This document shows, one piece after another, positions 1 to 11,029 of a DNA stretch of 64,000 nt. Where the stretch lies: NCBI GenBank assembly GCA_017311185.1, contig JAESUZ010001741.1:186001-250000 (forward strand), given 5' to 3'. Position 1 is the first letter of the stretch. Each line of letters opens with the position of its first letter. The notes under the pieces are model-generated. The model made no database searches, was not told where the DNA came from, and saw only the letters and a program-made list of their open reading frames with translations. Position numbers and translations under genes: made by a program. The DNA is from Proteles cristata cristata (lineage: Eukaryota > Chordata > Mammalia > Carnivora > Hyaenidae).

Positions 1-565
1 TTCTGATTACTACAGCTTTGTACTATCTCTTGAAATCTGTGATTGTGATACCTCCAGCTTTGTTCTTGTTTTTTTTTTTTTAAATGTTTTATTTATTTCT
101 AGGAGAGAGACAGCATAAGCAGGGGAGAGTCAGAGAGAGAGGGAGTTACAGGCTCCTGAAACAGGCTCCGAAACAGGCTCCAGGCTCTGAGCTGGCAGTC
201 AGCTCTTGGCAGTCAGCACAGAGCCCGACGTGGGGCTTGAACCCACGAACCGCGAGATCGTGACCTAAGTGAAAGTTGGACACTTAACCGACTAAGCCAC
301 GCAGGCGCCCCTGTTCTTCTTTTTTAAAATTGCTTTGGTTCTTCAAGGTCTTTTGTGGTTCCCTACAAATTTTAGTATTTTTTGTTCTAGTTCTGTGAAA
401 AATGTTTTTAGTATTTTGATAGAGATTGCATTTAATCAGTAGTTGCATTGGTAGTATGCACATGTTAACAATATTGGTTCTTCCAGTTCACGAGGATAGA
501 ATATCTTTGTGTTACCTTCAGTTTCTTCCATCAATGTTTTATAGTTCTTGGAGTATACCATGAAC
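1..565 (-). mobile_element. L1 ORF2 3' region fragment, split by a SINE
   Basis: Reverse-strand L1 sequence recognised from the typical stretches TTTTGTGGTTCCCTACAAATTT, TTCTAGTTCTGTGAAAAATG and ATCAATGTTTTATAGTTCTTGGAGTA. A SINE at 69-311 splits it. Decayed, no coding capacity. Confidence 0.75.
69..311 (-). mobile_element. tRNA-Lys-derived SINE (feliform type)
   Basis: T-run then GAGAGAGAC...GCCACGCAGGCGCCCC. Flanked by short repeats (TGTTCTT) made on insertion into the L1. Confidence 0.9.
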
Positions 566-779
566 CCATTTTTAACACGGATTCCATCATTAGGGTTGTG
601 ATTGCATAATAGATACCTAATGACCTGTCATATTCACAAAATTTGAAAGTTTAAAACCATACAGTTGAGGAGGCTGTGTGAAAACAGGCACTCTCGGAGT
701 GCAAAGTAATACAGCCCTTACAAAGACACCTCCCTTTCTCCTCACTTCCCACCTTTCTTTCTTCATTGACCATTGATCA

Positions 780-892
780 TTGCAGCATTATTTGTTAAGA
801 TACTGGAAATAATCCAAATACCCATCCCTCAAAGAATAGTTGAAAAAGCCACACGATGGAGTACTACGCCACTGTAAAAAAAAAAAAAAAAG
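780..892 (+). mobile_element. L1 3' end fragment
   Basis: GCAGCATTATTTGTTAAGAT...GGAGTACTACGCCACTG then an A-run, a typical old L1 3' end. Confidence 0.5.
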
Positions 893-929
893 GAATATTT
901 CAATGAACAAATTTAGAGTAACTCCCAAG

Positions 930-990
930 AGAAAGGAGAGGAGAGAAGGAAAGAGAGAAGGAGGGAAAGAAGAAGGAAGGACAGGATAAC
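930..990 (+). repeat. GA-rich simple sequence
   Basis: AGAAAGGAGAGGAGAGAAGG and similar purine-only sequence. Confidence 0.7.
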
Positions 991-1018
991 TTAAAACTAA
1001 TAAAAATGGGGCACTAGT

Positions 1019-1324
1019 ATACAGCTGACCCTCGAACAAGGCAGGGGTTGGAGTACTGACCCCTGTGCTGTCGAAAATCCATGTGTAGGGGCGCCTGATT
1101 GGCCCAGTTGGTTGAGCATCCGACTTCAGCTCAGGTCATGATCTCCCGGTTCCCGTTCAAGCCCGGAGTCGGTTCTGTGCTGACAGCTCAGAGCCTGGAG
1201 CCTGTTTCAGATTCTGTACTTCCCCCTCTCTCTGCCCCTCCCCTGCTCATGCTGTCTCTCTCACTCTCTCTCAGAAATAAAAAAAAAAGAAAAAAATTAA
1301 AGAAGAAAATCCATGTGTAACTGT
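1019..1324 (+). mobile_element. Tigger-type DNA transposon fragment, split by a SINE
   Basis: ACAGCTGACCCTCGAACAAGG...GACCCCTGTGCTGTCGAAAATCC resembles the terminal part of Tigger2/MER2. Interrupted by the SINE at 1088-1304. Confidence 0.6.
1088..1304 (+). mobile_element. tRNA-Lys-derived SINE with 15-bp target duplication
   Basis: Flanked by GAAAATCCATGTGTA at 1073-1087 and 1305-1319. Confidence 0.92.
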
Positions 1325-1325
1325 T

Positions 1326-1522
1326 GGGGCACCTGGGTGGCTCATCCGGTTACGCAGCCAACTCTTGATTTCGGTTCAGGTCAGGGTCTCACCGTTTGTG
1401 AGAGTGAGCCCTGCCTTGGGCTTCGTGATGACAGTGTGGAGCCTGCTTGGGACTCTCTCCATCGGTCCGCCCCTTCCCTGCCCTCTCTCACTCTCTAACT
1501 TTTTAAAATGTATAAAAAATAA
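1326..1522 (+). mobile_element. tRNA-Lys-derived SINE
   Basis: Starts GGGGCACCTGGGTGGCTCATC and ends in CTCTCACTCTCTAAC plus an A-rich tail. Sits head to tail behind the previous SINE. Confidence 0.85.
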
Positions 1523-1789
1523 AATCCTGACGAGAAAAAGAAATTATATATATTCACTGATAATGGCCGAGAAGCAATGATATATCCCTCTACCCATGCG
1601 CTGACCGGCTGGCTTCGGTATACCATTCTTCACTGAAAGGAACCAGAGCTTCAGCGCTTCATGGAACAACGGTGCCTTCTAGGTCTAGGGCAAGGAATGT
1701 ATAATGTGAGCCTGGAATATCTCTTGCAATTTCAGCAAAGTGCACAAAAATGATTTCTTTGCCGGAATGGCAACAAACGCAGAGGGAAC

Positions 1790-1880
1790 GTGCGTCAGTT
1801 TCCTCATCTGTTAAGTGGGGGTAACGACCTCACTTGCAGGGCTGCTGTGCAGAATGAATATTAACACCATGCTGGCTGTT
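1790..1880 (-). mobile_element. MIR fragment
   Basis: CAGTTTCCTCATCTGTTAAGTGGGG is the reverse of the MIR core. Confidence 0.6.
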
Positions 1881-1884
1881 GTCC

Positions 1885-2345
1885 CATCGTCCCCGCAGGA
1901 CAGAGTCCGCCGCCCAGCGCCTCACTCCACCTGCAGAGCCGATCGCGCGCGACGACCACAGAGGCGTGAGACCTCCGGGCTTGGCGGAAGGAACGCGGCG
2001 GAACCGCTATCCCGGGGGCGGCGCGCGTGACGCACTTCCGGCCTTTGTAGCTGGTCGCTAGGCGGGCGGCGGTTGGCAAGGACTCGGAGGCCGTCTGCGT
2101 CGGGCCGAGTGGCTGGCACTCTCCTCCTGCGGACGCCGGGTGAGCTTCGGAGTCGGGCCGCGCCGCTGTGTGAGCCGCGTCACCGGGCCGCGTGGGGGAG
2201 GTGGGGCGTCCTGGCCGGGCGTCGTCCCCGTCGTGGGAGGAGGAGACGGGCGCAGACGCAGCAGCCGTCCTCTCCCCCGGCGCGTGGCGGCCTCTCGGGG
2301 TCTGGCTCACCTCCGGCAGCGGCGCTCGCCGTCTGCTCATGTCTG
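1885..2345 (+). promoter_or_regulatory. ZSCAN23: CpG island, probable ZSCAN23 promoter and first exon
   Basis: GC-rich, CpG-dense block upstream of ZSCAN23. It has TGACGCACTTCCGGCC at 2028-2043 (CRE-like half-site plus ETS site) and a strong donor GCCGG/GTGAGC at 2139/2140 that would end a non-coding first exon. A similar promoter motif is found in unit B. Confidence 0.72.
2028..2043 (+). promoter_or_regulatory. ZSCAN23: CRE-like plus ETS core promoter motif
   Basis: TGACGCACTTCCGGCC. The same module with one base changed (TGACGTACTTCCGGCC) is at 15511-15526 in the unit B island. CTTCCGG is an ETS/GABP-type core often found at CpG-island start sites. Confidence 0.55.
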
Positions 2346-2389
2346 TTCAGCGATTATTTCAGTAGCGGGTAGTACGTTCCGGGGAGGCG

Positions 2390-2825
2390 TGTTCAAAGCA
2401 CTTCCCAGGTATTAACGTACTTGACTCAGAACTCCAGGAGGTAGGCTCCGAGTATGGGGCCTCCCCTTCTCGTCCTTTTTTTTTTTTTTATTTATTTCTA
2501 GGAGAGAGAGAGAGAGACAGCGTGAGCAGGGGAGGGTCAGAGAGAGAGGGAGTCAGACTGAAACAGGCTCCAGGCTCTGAGCTGACAGTCAGCACAGAGC
2601 CCGACGCGGGCTCGAACCCACGAACCGCGAGATCATGACCTAGGCGAAAGTCGGCCGATTAACCGACTAAGCCACCCAGGCGCCCCTCTCGTCCCCTTTT
2701 TGATTGACCTCGAGAAAGACCATGAGGTCCAGTCACTCGGCCCGACTCATACCAGCGGGTAAGGGGTGTAGTCAGGGTTCAGATCCAGGCCGTTTTCTTA
2801 AACCTGCTGCGGTGCCCACTCCGTT
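2390..2825 (+). mobile_element. MIR fragment split by a SINE
   Basis: AAAGCACTTCCCAGGTATTAAC before and GTCAGGGTTCAGATCCAGGCC after the SINE fit one MIR copy. Confidence 0.55.
2476..2696 (-). mobile_element. tRNA-Lys-derived SINE
   Basis: Complete reverse copy ending GCCACCCAGGCGCCCC, flanked by TCTCGTCC repeats. Confidence 0.93.
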
Positions 2826-3139
2826 CGCTTTGCTGCATTAGCTTTGCGGCCACAGCTCAGGGGTGATTTGACTCTGAGCCTCCCCCATTCGGGCCTCAGG
2901 AGTCCTGGGCTTCCGGTCAGGATTTAAGAGTAGAGAAGAGTGTTGTCTGAACACAGGAACGTCTTCCAGAGCATGTCCGCAAACTTGGTGAAACTGCTAC
3001 TTAGTTGTGTGTGTGAACTCGTGTTTCCCCGCCCACTGACCCATGCGGTGCTTTGGACGATCGGAAACCTTACCGTCTTGGCCCCAAGGATAGGTAGCAG
3101 GTATTGATCAAGCCACCTGAAGCCAAAAACTGTACAGTA

Positions 3140-3340
3140 TTTCTTTAAAAGGTGGAAATTTATTATGTGCCAGGCTTTGTGCAAAACCATTTTATATGCA
3201 TCATCTCATGTAATAGTCTTGACTGTTTTGCAAATAATTGTCCTCATTTTGTACATGAGATTGAGGGTCAGAAAAACCAATCAAGTAAATTGCTCAAGAT
3301 CACATTGTTAGTTAAGTCAGAACTCATAACTAAATCTGCT
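3140..3340 (+). mobile_element. MIR element
   Basis: ATTATGTGCCAGGCTTTGTGC...TGCTCAAGATCACATTGTTAG follows the MIR order. Confidence 0.7.
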
Positions 3341-3608
3341 ACCTTATACCACTTTCTACATATTGCCGATGAATAGGAGAGGTTTTGTGTTGTGTGTGTG
3401 CACGTGTGTGCATTAAAGACGCACAGACGGCGAAAACATACGTTCTAATCTTTATCACATTGTTAGTAAGTCAGAATTCATAATTAAATCTGCTGCCTTA
3501 TACTACTTTATACTTATTGCCGATGAATAGGAAAGGTTTTGTGTTGTGTGTGTGCACGTGCGTGCATTAAAGACGCACAGACAGAGAAAAGATACGTTCT
3601 AATCTTTA
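3299..3608 (+). repeat. 155-bp direct tandem duplication
   Basis: Copy 1 is 3299-3453 and copy 2 is 3454-3608. Both start ATCACATTGTTAG and end ACGTTCTAATCTTT; both include GTGTTGTGTGTGTGCACGTG and GCATTAAAGACGCACAGAC. Copies differ at scattered bases. The left copy overlaps the end of a MIR element. Lies in the presumed ZSCAN23 5' intron. Confidence 0.9.
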
Positions 3609-3609
3609 A

Positions 3610-5300
3610 CAATGTCTACTTCTGGGGAGTAGATCTTGATGAAGGAAGTGGTTATTCTGTACTTTTGGGGTTTTGTTTTAACATGAGAGGTAACTGCAAG
3701 ATAGAGACTGGGGGTAAAATGATAGAAGAGTTGGAAAGAGGAAGAGGGTGGGCTGGAATGCATGAGGAAGACCTCAGAGGAGGTGAGATTCAAATCAAGG
3801 TGCAGAGATTGGGTAGAGTTTGAATGAGTGCAGCCTGCAAGACCATGGACAGGGAGCAGGGATGAGGAAAGCCTGATGAAAGAACAGTGAGAAGACAAGC
3901 CGGAGTGGAGCGGGCAGGGTTTTGCGTGTTGAATATGGGAAAACAAGAGTGGGGCCCAGCAGTTGAAGCTAGAGATCTGACTGGTCTTGAGCCAGGCTTG
4001 AGTGTTTTGGAGATGCGTCCAGTAAGTAGTGGGGGCCTTAGATGGAACGTCACGGGGGACAGTTTGGGGGGGGTGCCTTAAGATAAAGACATACTTGGGT
4101 GCATGCTGCTTGGTCTTCACAGACATGCATATCTTTGGTAAAATGCATTCCTGCCTGAGAGCGCTGGTAGATTTGGGAGTATCAAGCTTGCTGAGACTGT
4201 AGGAGAAACAAACCAGCTCTAACATGCTGATGTGGTTTTTAAGTGTGAGAGATTATTATGCTAATTCTTTAGCTGGCATGTACGTGGTCCCTGACATAGG
4301 ATGGCTTTTCAAGTTGGTGATGGGAAAGTGATCCACATTCATACTACTTTGAATTTTGAGTTTTGATCTTTCTCGAGTTGTTTATGAGAAACAACTGATA
4401 TATTTACAACCATTCTGTTCACCGTCAGTACAATATTCAGGTGCATGATATTTTGAACACTTAGTAACAAAACAGGATTTGTGTTAGATGATTTGGCCAG
4501 CTGTAGGCTCATGTTTAAGGTGGGTGAGGCTAAGCTGTGATGTTTGGTGGGTTAGGTGGACTCAGTGCATTTTCGACCCAGGATATTTTCAACTCGTGGT
4601 GGGTTCATCAGTGTGTAGCCCTGTGGTAAGTCGAGGAAGATCTGTACGATGGGGTGGTGAGCCTAAATGAGACTACTAGCTGCACGTCTGTGAGCAGGAG
4701 GGCAGGGTTACAAAACTCTTGAGTAGCCTTTTAGAAAAGGCACTGGGTTCAAAGAGCAACAAAGATGTGTGGGTGTGAGGCTGGGGGATTTCAGGCCACC
4801 AGACAGAAGCGAAGTCGGGAGGAGAGCAAAAGGGAGCCTATACAGAGAGTAGGGGGAGATTGGTCTTCGTGAAACTGAGTAATTTGAAACACCATAGAGC
4901 AGAAATGATTTTCTATGAGCAGAGCTCAAAGCTTCAACTACATTTTCTTTGAATAGAAAATCTTTGAAACCAAAGCAGACAGGCAGCAAATAGGACGGTG
5001 ACCAAACAGGAGCGCTCCAGTAGCTGTTTAATCCTTTGAACCTGTGCTCGGTTAACTGAGTGGCGCGATAGCACGTGTCCCTCGTTTACCTATTTGCACC
5101 CCAAACTTCCACGCCCTGGAACAGACTCCACAGACCAGGCTTCCGGCCACCATCATTGCTCCCTCGATGACCAGATAGCTTCTGTCTTTGCTCCCACTTT
5201 TCCCACGGTCTGTTATCACAGCAGCTGGTTATACTCTCATATGAAGTGTAAGTAAAATTTTGTCACCATCTCCGCCCCCCTCCCCGCTGTAACCCTGACG
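3610..5300. other. Non-coding, presumed ZSCAN23 5' intron
   Basis: No supported exon. Short open frames show no family match. Part (3700-4080) has the purine-rich look of an old antisense LINE. Confidence 0.5.
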
Positions 5301-6085
5301 GCTTTCCTCACATCTGAGACTAGAGAGCAGAGCCCTCACGTGGTGTTCCATGATCTCCCAACCTGACTCCATCTGTCACTGTGCCCCTTGCTCTCTCTGC
5401 TGTCGCCACATTGTTGCTTGAAGAACCACGCATGCCCCCGCCTCCAAGGATTGGGTTTCCTTTGCGTGGAACTGCCGTTCCCTAGGGAGTCCTGTTACCG
5501 CCATTCACTTCTTGGGTCTCTGCTCAGACGTCACCTTGTCCACAAGGCCTTCCCTGACACCCCACGTGAAGTGCAGACCTTTCTTTCCTTTTCGCCGTCT
5601 CCTTTACCTTGCCTTTTCTCTGTAGCATATGTCAGTTTGGCGTATTTATTTCATTACCGTCTGTCCCTCTTGGCCCCTTCCTTCTTCCGTCCCACGTAGA
5701 GGAGAGCGTGTGGTGTAGCACTGAGACCATGAATTCTGAAGTTAGATTTGCTGGGTTTGAAAGGCAGCTTCCGCACTCACTGCCTGTGATCTTTAGGCAA
5801 GCGCCTTAAAGTCTTTGTGCCTCAGTTTTCTCATCTGTAATGCTGGGTAATAACAAAACCTTACTCGTGGTTGTTTGAAGGTGAAATGAAGTAATATAGG
5901 TAAAGCATCTAGTACAGTGCCCGGTACCTCCAAAGCAGTGTATGTCAGCTGTTATTGATGTTGCTATTAGAATGTAAATTCCATGGAAGCAGACACTTTG
6001 TTTTGTCTGCAGCTTGTCTCTGGTGCCTAGAACAGTACCTGGAATATGGTAGGCTCTGAATAAATGGCTTAGTGCATGAGTGGTG
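5300..6085 (+). mobile_element. L2 LINE 3' region, with a reverse MIR inside
   Basis: GTCTCTGCTCAGACGTCACC, CAAGGCCTTCCCTGACACCC and later GAATGTAAATTCCATGGAAGC...GTGCCTAGAACAGTACCTGG follow the L2 3' end. The MIR is at about 5705-5950 on the - strand. Confidence 0.6.
5705..5950 (-). mobile_element. MIR element
   Basis: GCCTCAGTTTTCTCATCTGTAA...AAAGCATCTAGTACAGTGCCC is the reverse MIR. Confidence 0.65.
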
Positions 6086-7077
6086 TGTGAGAACCTTGGA
6101 CAGAAAAGGATAATGTGGTGCTCACAGTGATGGTGAGTCAGCACCAGGAGAAGTTGGGGAGGGACTCGGAGCTTAGGGGTCCTGTCTTTGGAGGAAAACA
6201 CCCTGTCCAGTCCTCCTGGGGTGGTGACTCTAGAAGTCAGTGATGCCAGAAATTTTAGAAGTTTGTGGAAGGGATGATGATTGCTGATTACCCAGAAGGA
6301 TGCTTCCCTGCCCGGGTGGTTTTTCCCTCCTTGATAAGTGTGACTGGTAAATGCAATACAGGTTTAACTTTTCTTATACTCATATTGCGATCCATGTTCA
6401 GCTGTAATTGAATAGCCTCTCCTTAGTTTTTCTTTTCTTTTGTGATGGATTCTAATGCCTAAGAATAGTGTGGGGTTATATTTACAATGAGTTAAAATAA
6501 TTTTACTTAAATTTGGCAACTTTTTAAAGCTGTAGGTCATGACTCATGTGGATCACGAAGTCCATGTGGGCTGTGACCAGGGTTTTTTGTTTTGTTTGTT
6601 GGGGTTTAAAAACAACAACCGGGAATTTAAAAAATAATAGTATATGTCACATAAGTAAGGGTGCTTAGTGCTTTGTCAAGTTACTATTTCAGTTATGTGT
6701 GTGTGTGAATCTCACAAACATACATTCACATGCACACATATGCATATGTGTGTTCTGGGTTTCAGTATAAAATATCTCCTACTGAGGGTCCTGGTCAAAA
6801 AAGTTTGAAAGCCTCTGCCCAGAAATGACTCATTGAAATCACTAGGTTACATAATATTCTTTCAGAAAATTGCTTTCATTAATTACTATCCTGGTTTAGA
6901 TTCTTTCATAAGCTGTATGTGGTCATAGACATTTGGGTCTTTACGAGCACTGGTTTTATTTCATGCACTGCTGTCCACTGTCCATCCTCAAGGAGTTTCA
7001 AAGAGACACAATTTCCAGGAAAATTAAAGGACCAGAAACAGTGCAGACTCTACCCCTATTTTAAAATATCAGAACTG
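6085..7077. other. Non-coding, presumed ZSCAN23 5' intron
   Basis: AT-rich unique sequence with a short GT/CA-rich patch near 6697-6755. No gene seen. Confidence 0.5.
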
Positions 7078-7265
7078 GGGGGCATGGGCAAATCAGCCGA
7101 TTGAATGTCCAACTCAATTTAGGCTCAGGTCATGATCTCGGGGTTGTGGGATCGAGCCCTACATTGGGCTCTGTACTAAGCGTGGAGCCTGCTTAAGATT
7201 CTCACTCGTCCTCTGCCCCTCTGCTGTGCATGCACATGCACTCTCTCTAAAACTAAAAAAAAATT
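7078..7265 (+). mobile_element. tRNA-Lys-derived SINE, diverged
   Basis: Older copy (GGGGGGCATGGGCAAATCAG...), still flanked by AAAATATCAGAAC repeats. Confidence 0.75.
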
Positions 7266-8095
7266 CAAAAATATCAGAACCAATAGTTCTTTCATTTCAG
7301 TATCTCTGACTCAAGACCAGTTCAGTTGACTACTTTCTGATTCTTTTGCCATGATGTTTTGATCACTAGGATTCATTTAGTCCTTCAATAAAATTTATAA
7401 GAAAAATAATAGTGTTAATTTGTAATACTATAGAATTTACCAAGCTGCCAGCTGCTTATGCTCTTTATCCATGATCTTATTTTATCCTCAGATCCCCTAG
7501 AAAGCTAGGTCTGCAGAGCTTGTACCTGGAGGCCAGATCTCAGCCCCAGATCTCTCCCGGCCCAAACGCAGACCTCTTTCCTCCACACCTCACCTGACGG
7601 AACAGACCTGGCCTCTCTTCCCCAGTGCGTTTCTTTTCTTCCTCATTCTGTCCTTTTATCTTCTTTACTTTTTCTCCCTTCTCCCTTCTCCGTTTTGTTT
7701 CCCTTTCCTCATTGATTCTTAGAGTCCTCTGTGACCACCTGGCACCACAATGCTGGCTTACCTCCATTCAACTGAAACACTCTGAGTCTAGGATCTTGCC
7801 CACCCAGTATATTCTAGCGGAGTTATTTGTGCTCATTCGTTGAGGATGATCAAAATGGTCCCCTCTTTCAGTAAAACTGTGTGTGTGTGTTGGGGCCCAG
7901 GCATGGGGGAGGGGCTCTGTGTCTGTCTTCCTTCCTGTGTCACCTGCATCAGGGTTTGCAAAGGCCTCACTGTTAGCTGTGCCCTCCCTGCTCTTCACTA
8001 GACAGTGACTGCTTTTTCTATAAATACCCCCAGTCCTGCCAGCAGAAAAGATTTTCTACATTTTAATAATTTTTTCTCTGCAAATTATGTTTTAG
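7266..8095. other. Non-coding sequence before the ZSCAN23 SCAN exon
   Basis: Contains a possible MIR piece near 7440-7520 and a pyrimidine-rich tract at 7615-7715. No exon supported. Confidence 0.5.
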
Positions 8096-8173
8096 ATTTT
8101 GGGATTTCCAGAAGAAAAAGATCAAAGAGGAAGCCTCACGGATAGATTCTTTTTCTGAATAGTTAAGCCTACA

Positions 8174-8581
8174 ATGGCCACAGCCTCGGTCCTTCAAGCT
8201 CCAGAGATGCGGAAAGGACATGCGGCAGTAAAGGTGGAAGAGGAAGATGGGGACTGTGCCTCTGGGCAGGGACCTGGCCTCTGGAGAGATCACCCTCACA
8301 CCAGAGAGATCTTTCGAAGACGCTTCAGGCACTTCTGCTACCAGGAGACCCCCGGACCCCGCGAGGCGCTGCGCCGGCTCCGCGAGCTGTGCCGCCAGTG
8401 GCTGAGCCCAGAAACACGCACCAAGGAGCAGATCCTGGAGCTGCTGGTGCTGGAGCAGTTCCTGACCATCCTGCCCGCCGAGCTCCAGGCCTGGGTGCGG
8501 GAGCAGCAGCCGGAGAGCGGGGAGCAGGCGGTGACCGTGCTGGAGGATCTGGAGAGGGAGCTGGACGAGCCGGGAGAGCAG
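8174..8581 (+). CDS. ZSCAN23: ZSCAN23 coding exon 1 (SCAN exon)
   Basis: Encodes 136 residues ending GEQ at a phase-0 junction, as in the sister genes. The ATG has a good context (acaATGg). A likely acceptor is the TTTTAG ending at 8095. The donor is CAG followed by GTGGAA, which matches the consensus poorly after GT; ZSCAN12 and ZSCAN31 have GTGAGA at the same place. Reading through the donor would give a SCAN-only protein ending near 8803. Confidence 0.9.
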
Positions 8582-9988
8582 GTGGAAGAGGGGAGACCGG
8601 AGGTCGGTACCTGCAGGAACGAGTGTGGGGTTTCCGTGCAGCAAGAGGAAGAGGGGGAGGATTCTTCGTGCCTGATGTGGTCTGTGGTCTGTTGTGGGCG
8701 CGCCATCCCTCTGCCTTTTTTGTTTTGCCAGTTTCTTAGTCCTTCTTTCCCCCGTGCAGCGGGCCTGGGAAGGCCTCCTTACGATGTCTTCTCTGACATT
8801 TGATTCCTAACCATCCTTCATTTCCAGCAGGTCCCAGCCTGTGCCTGCGAACAGGAAGCGTTGGTGACGGAGGAGGCAGGCCGGGGAGCAGCCCAGGCCC
8901 CGTCAAGCGGCCACCTCCCAACCTTGGAGGAGTGGGGTCAGTGCAGGGCGCGGGAGGCGTGCCTGCTTCGGGAGATCGGTGAGGACTGGAACTTTCTCAC
9001 AGGCCTCCCTCCCTCCCTCACCGTCCATCTGCTCAGCGCCTGCTGTGTGCCGGGTGGTGTGCTTTGTCCTTAGGACACTGACCGGCAGGGAGGCTTGTGG
9101 CCTGATTGGGAGTAACCCTGAGCAGTTACAGTTCAGTGTGTTCTCTCCCTGAGGTCCGGGCGTCCTTGGCGAGGCAGGGAAAGTAAACAGAACCGCGGTT
9201 ATTTGTCCCCTGCCACCTGCTCTCCTGGCTGCTTTTTTCTTTTCCCCTTGGAAATGTGACATTCATGTGATCCATTTATCATTTCAGGTGATGAGGCTTG
9301 GAGTGTGCAGCCAGCCCCGCAGAGGGAGCTCTCTAAGGAAAAGAAGTGTCTGGTGGAAGCTCCTGAGAAACTGAACGGTGACACCCTTCAGATGCCTGAG
9401 TGTGCAGACACGTGTGAGCAGGAGGGCAGGTGCGAGAGGCCGCGGGCGGGCTCCTCGGCGGAGAGGCCCTACATCTGCGCTGAGTGTGGGAAGAGCTTCA
9501 CCCAGAACTCCATCCTGATCGAGCACCAGCGGACGCACACCGGGGAGAAGCCGTACGGGTGTGACGAGTGTGGACGGGCCTTCAGCCAGCGCTCGGGCCT
9601 GTTCCAGCACCAGAGGCTCCACACGGGGGAGAAGCGCTACCGCTGCGGCGAGTGCGGCAAGGCCTTCAGCCAGAACGCGGGGCTCTTCCACCACCTCCGG
9701 GTCCACACCGGGGAGAAGCCCTTCCAGTGCGGCCAGTGCAGGAAGAGCTTCAGCCGGCGTTCTGTCCTCATTAAGCATCAGCGGATTCACACTGGAGAAA
9801 GGCCTTACGAATGCGAAGACTGCGGCAAGAACTTCATTTATCACTGCAACCTCATCCAGCATCGGAAGGTCCACCCTGGGGCGAGCGCCGCCAGCCCCCT
9901 GCAGCAGGTAGGGCAGCGTCTCCCGGCGGCGGGCCCTCGTGCAGGTGGCGGGGCGGGCTCTCACTTGGTCGCTGAAGCAGAGTTGTAG
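8174..9988 (+). CDS. ZSCAN23: ZSCAN23, SCAN and C2H2 zinc-finger protein (whole coding span, 3 coding exons)
   Basis: Predicted nuclear DNA-binding transcription factor. Coding exons are 8174-8581, 8831-8978 and 9288-9988; phases 0 and 1 agree at both junctions and give about 418 residues. Order: an acidic N-terminus with a VKVE SUMO-type site near residue 20, a SCAN dimerisation domain at about residues 44-127, a linker, then five C2H2 fingers. The N-terminus ([27 protein letters not shown]) and the finger set ([45 protein letters not shown]) match my recollection of human ZSCAN23 almost finger for finger. The human protein is about 389 residues and stops soon after HRKVHP; here the frame runs about 33 residues further. 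Promoter is probably the CpG island at 1.9-2.35 kb. Next gene downstream on the same strand is a dead unit, then ZSCAN12. Confidence 0.92.
8831..8978 (+). CDS. ZSCAN23: ZSCAN23 coding exon 2 (linker)
   Basis: Acceptor TTTCCAGCAG before 8831 and donor ATCG/GTGAGG after 8978. The 148 bases enter in phase 0 and leave in phase 1. The peptide ([12 protein letters not shown], then GAAQAPSS and TLEEW, ending REIG) aligns with the human ZSCAN23 linker (EQEEFV, GAAQESS, TLEEQ, QEIDG). No known domain. Confidence 0.85.
9288..9988 (+). CDS. ZSCAN23: ZSCAN23 terminal exon (five C2H2 fingers)
   Basis: Acceptor ATTTCAG ends at 9287; the phase-1 join gives a Gly then [11 protein letters not shown]. Five C2H2 fingers lie at about 9466-9870 with canonical C-x2-C-x12-H-x3-H spacing and TGEKP/TGERP-type linkers. 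The stop is TAG at 9986-9988. After HRKVHP the frame continues through a Gly/Ala-rich tail of about 33 residues that the human protein lacks as I recall it. Confidence 0.92.
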
Positions 9989-10780
9989 GAAGAGAATCGT
10001 TCGGCCCTCTGGAGCGCAGACTTTGCAAGTTGTCCCTGTTTTTATGCTGAGAGAAGCATGTGTTAAGTCCGTCTGTCAGGTTCTTTGGGGTCAGCGACAT
10101 CCATGCTTACAGTACTGACTACTACTGTTGTGCTGACTTTGTTACATAGTCTCTGGTCCCACATGCCTGTGCGGAGTTTTCCAGGTGTGCTTCAGGAAAA
10201 CTCTTTCAGAAAAAACTTTAAAAAAAAAGTTTTATGCTGCCTGAATACAAAATTATGTTACAAGTAGTTTGAGTATTTAAAAATTAATTTAAAAATAATA
10301 AGCTGTAAAACCTGTAACTTAAACTATTTGACTATTTTCTCATAAGATATGATAATTTGCTTTTTAACCTACAAAAGTGGGTAGATGAATCCTCCCATAA
10401 ATACACAGAAGGCATCTCCCTGTAGGAGAACTCTGTAGAGTTCCACTAACTCAGCCTTCAGTGAAGAACCAAGGAATTGAAGCAAACATATGTTACTATT
10501 GCTCAGGATTTCAAATTTGTGTAGACCAAGAAACTTAGCTAAAAATATGATCTCTTCTGATTTTCATTACAAAAATATAGACCTCTCTGCATTTTTCCTG
10601 TGACAGGCATTTTCAGTTTTTGGTTTCTTTCTTTAACCTTTAGTTATACAAAATTTCAAATATTTATAGAAGTTGAAAATTCTGATCAGTCTTTCATGTG
10701 GATTGCTCTTTATAAGCTCCATGCTTCTCAGCATTACCTACTGATTACCACCAAGGTCATGCTTAAAAAAACTTATTTCC
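9989..10780. other. ZSCAN23 3' region
   Basis: Presumed 3' UTR and flank, turning AT-rich after 10200. No canonical AATAAA seen close to the stop. Confidence 0.45.
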
Positions 10781-10993
10781 TGGGCGCCTGGGCGGCTCAG
10801 TCATTTAAGCCTCCGACTTCAGCTCAGGTCATGATCTCACTGTTCGTGGGTTTGAGCCCCACGTCGGGCTCTGTGCTGACAGCTCAGAGCCTGGAGCCTG
10901 TTTCCAATTCTGTGTCTCCCTCTCTCTGACCCTCCCTTGCTCACACTGTCTCTCTCTCTCTTAGAAATAAATAAAACGTTAAAAAAATTAAAA
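10781..10993 (+). mobile_element. tRNA-Lys-derived SINE
   Basis: Complete copy with AACTTATTT-type repeats at both ends. Confidence 0.93.
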
Positions 10994-11029
10994 AGAACTT
11001 ATTTTCATCAATACTGATTGAGTGTTTAC

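Noticed and set aside
1099..1320. Repeated [22 protein letters not shown] frames here and at many other sites
   Set aside because: They are translations of the tRNA-derived SINE and not genes.
8338..8706. Reverse and alternate-frame open frames over the SCAN exon, also at 25725-25994 and 55967-56346
   Set aside because: They recur in all three genes because the SCAN DNA is nearly identical; shadows of the real exon.
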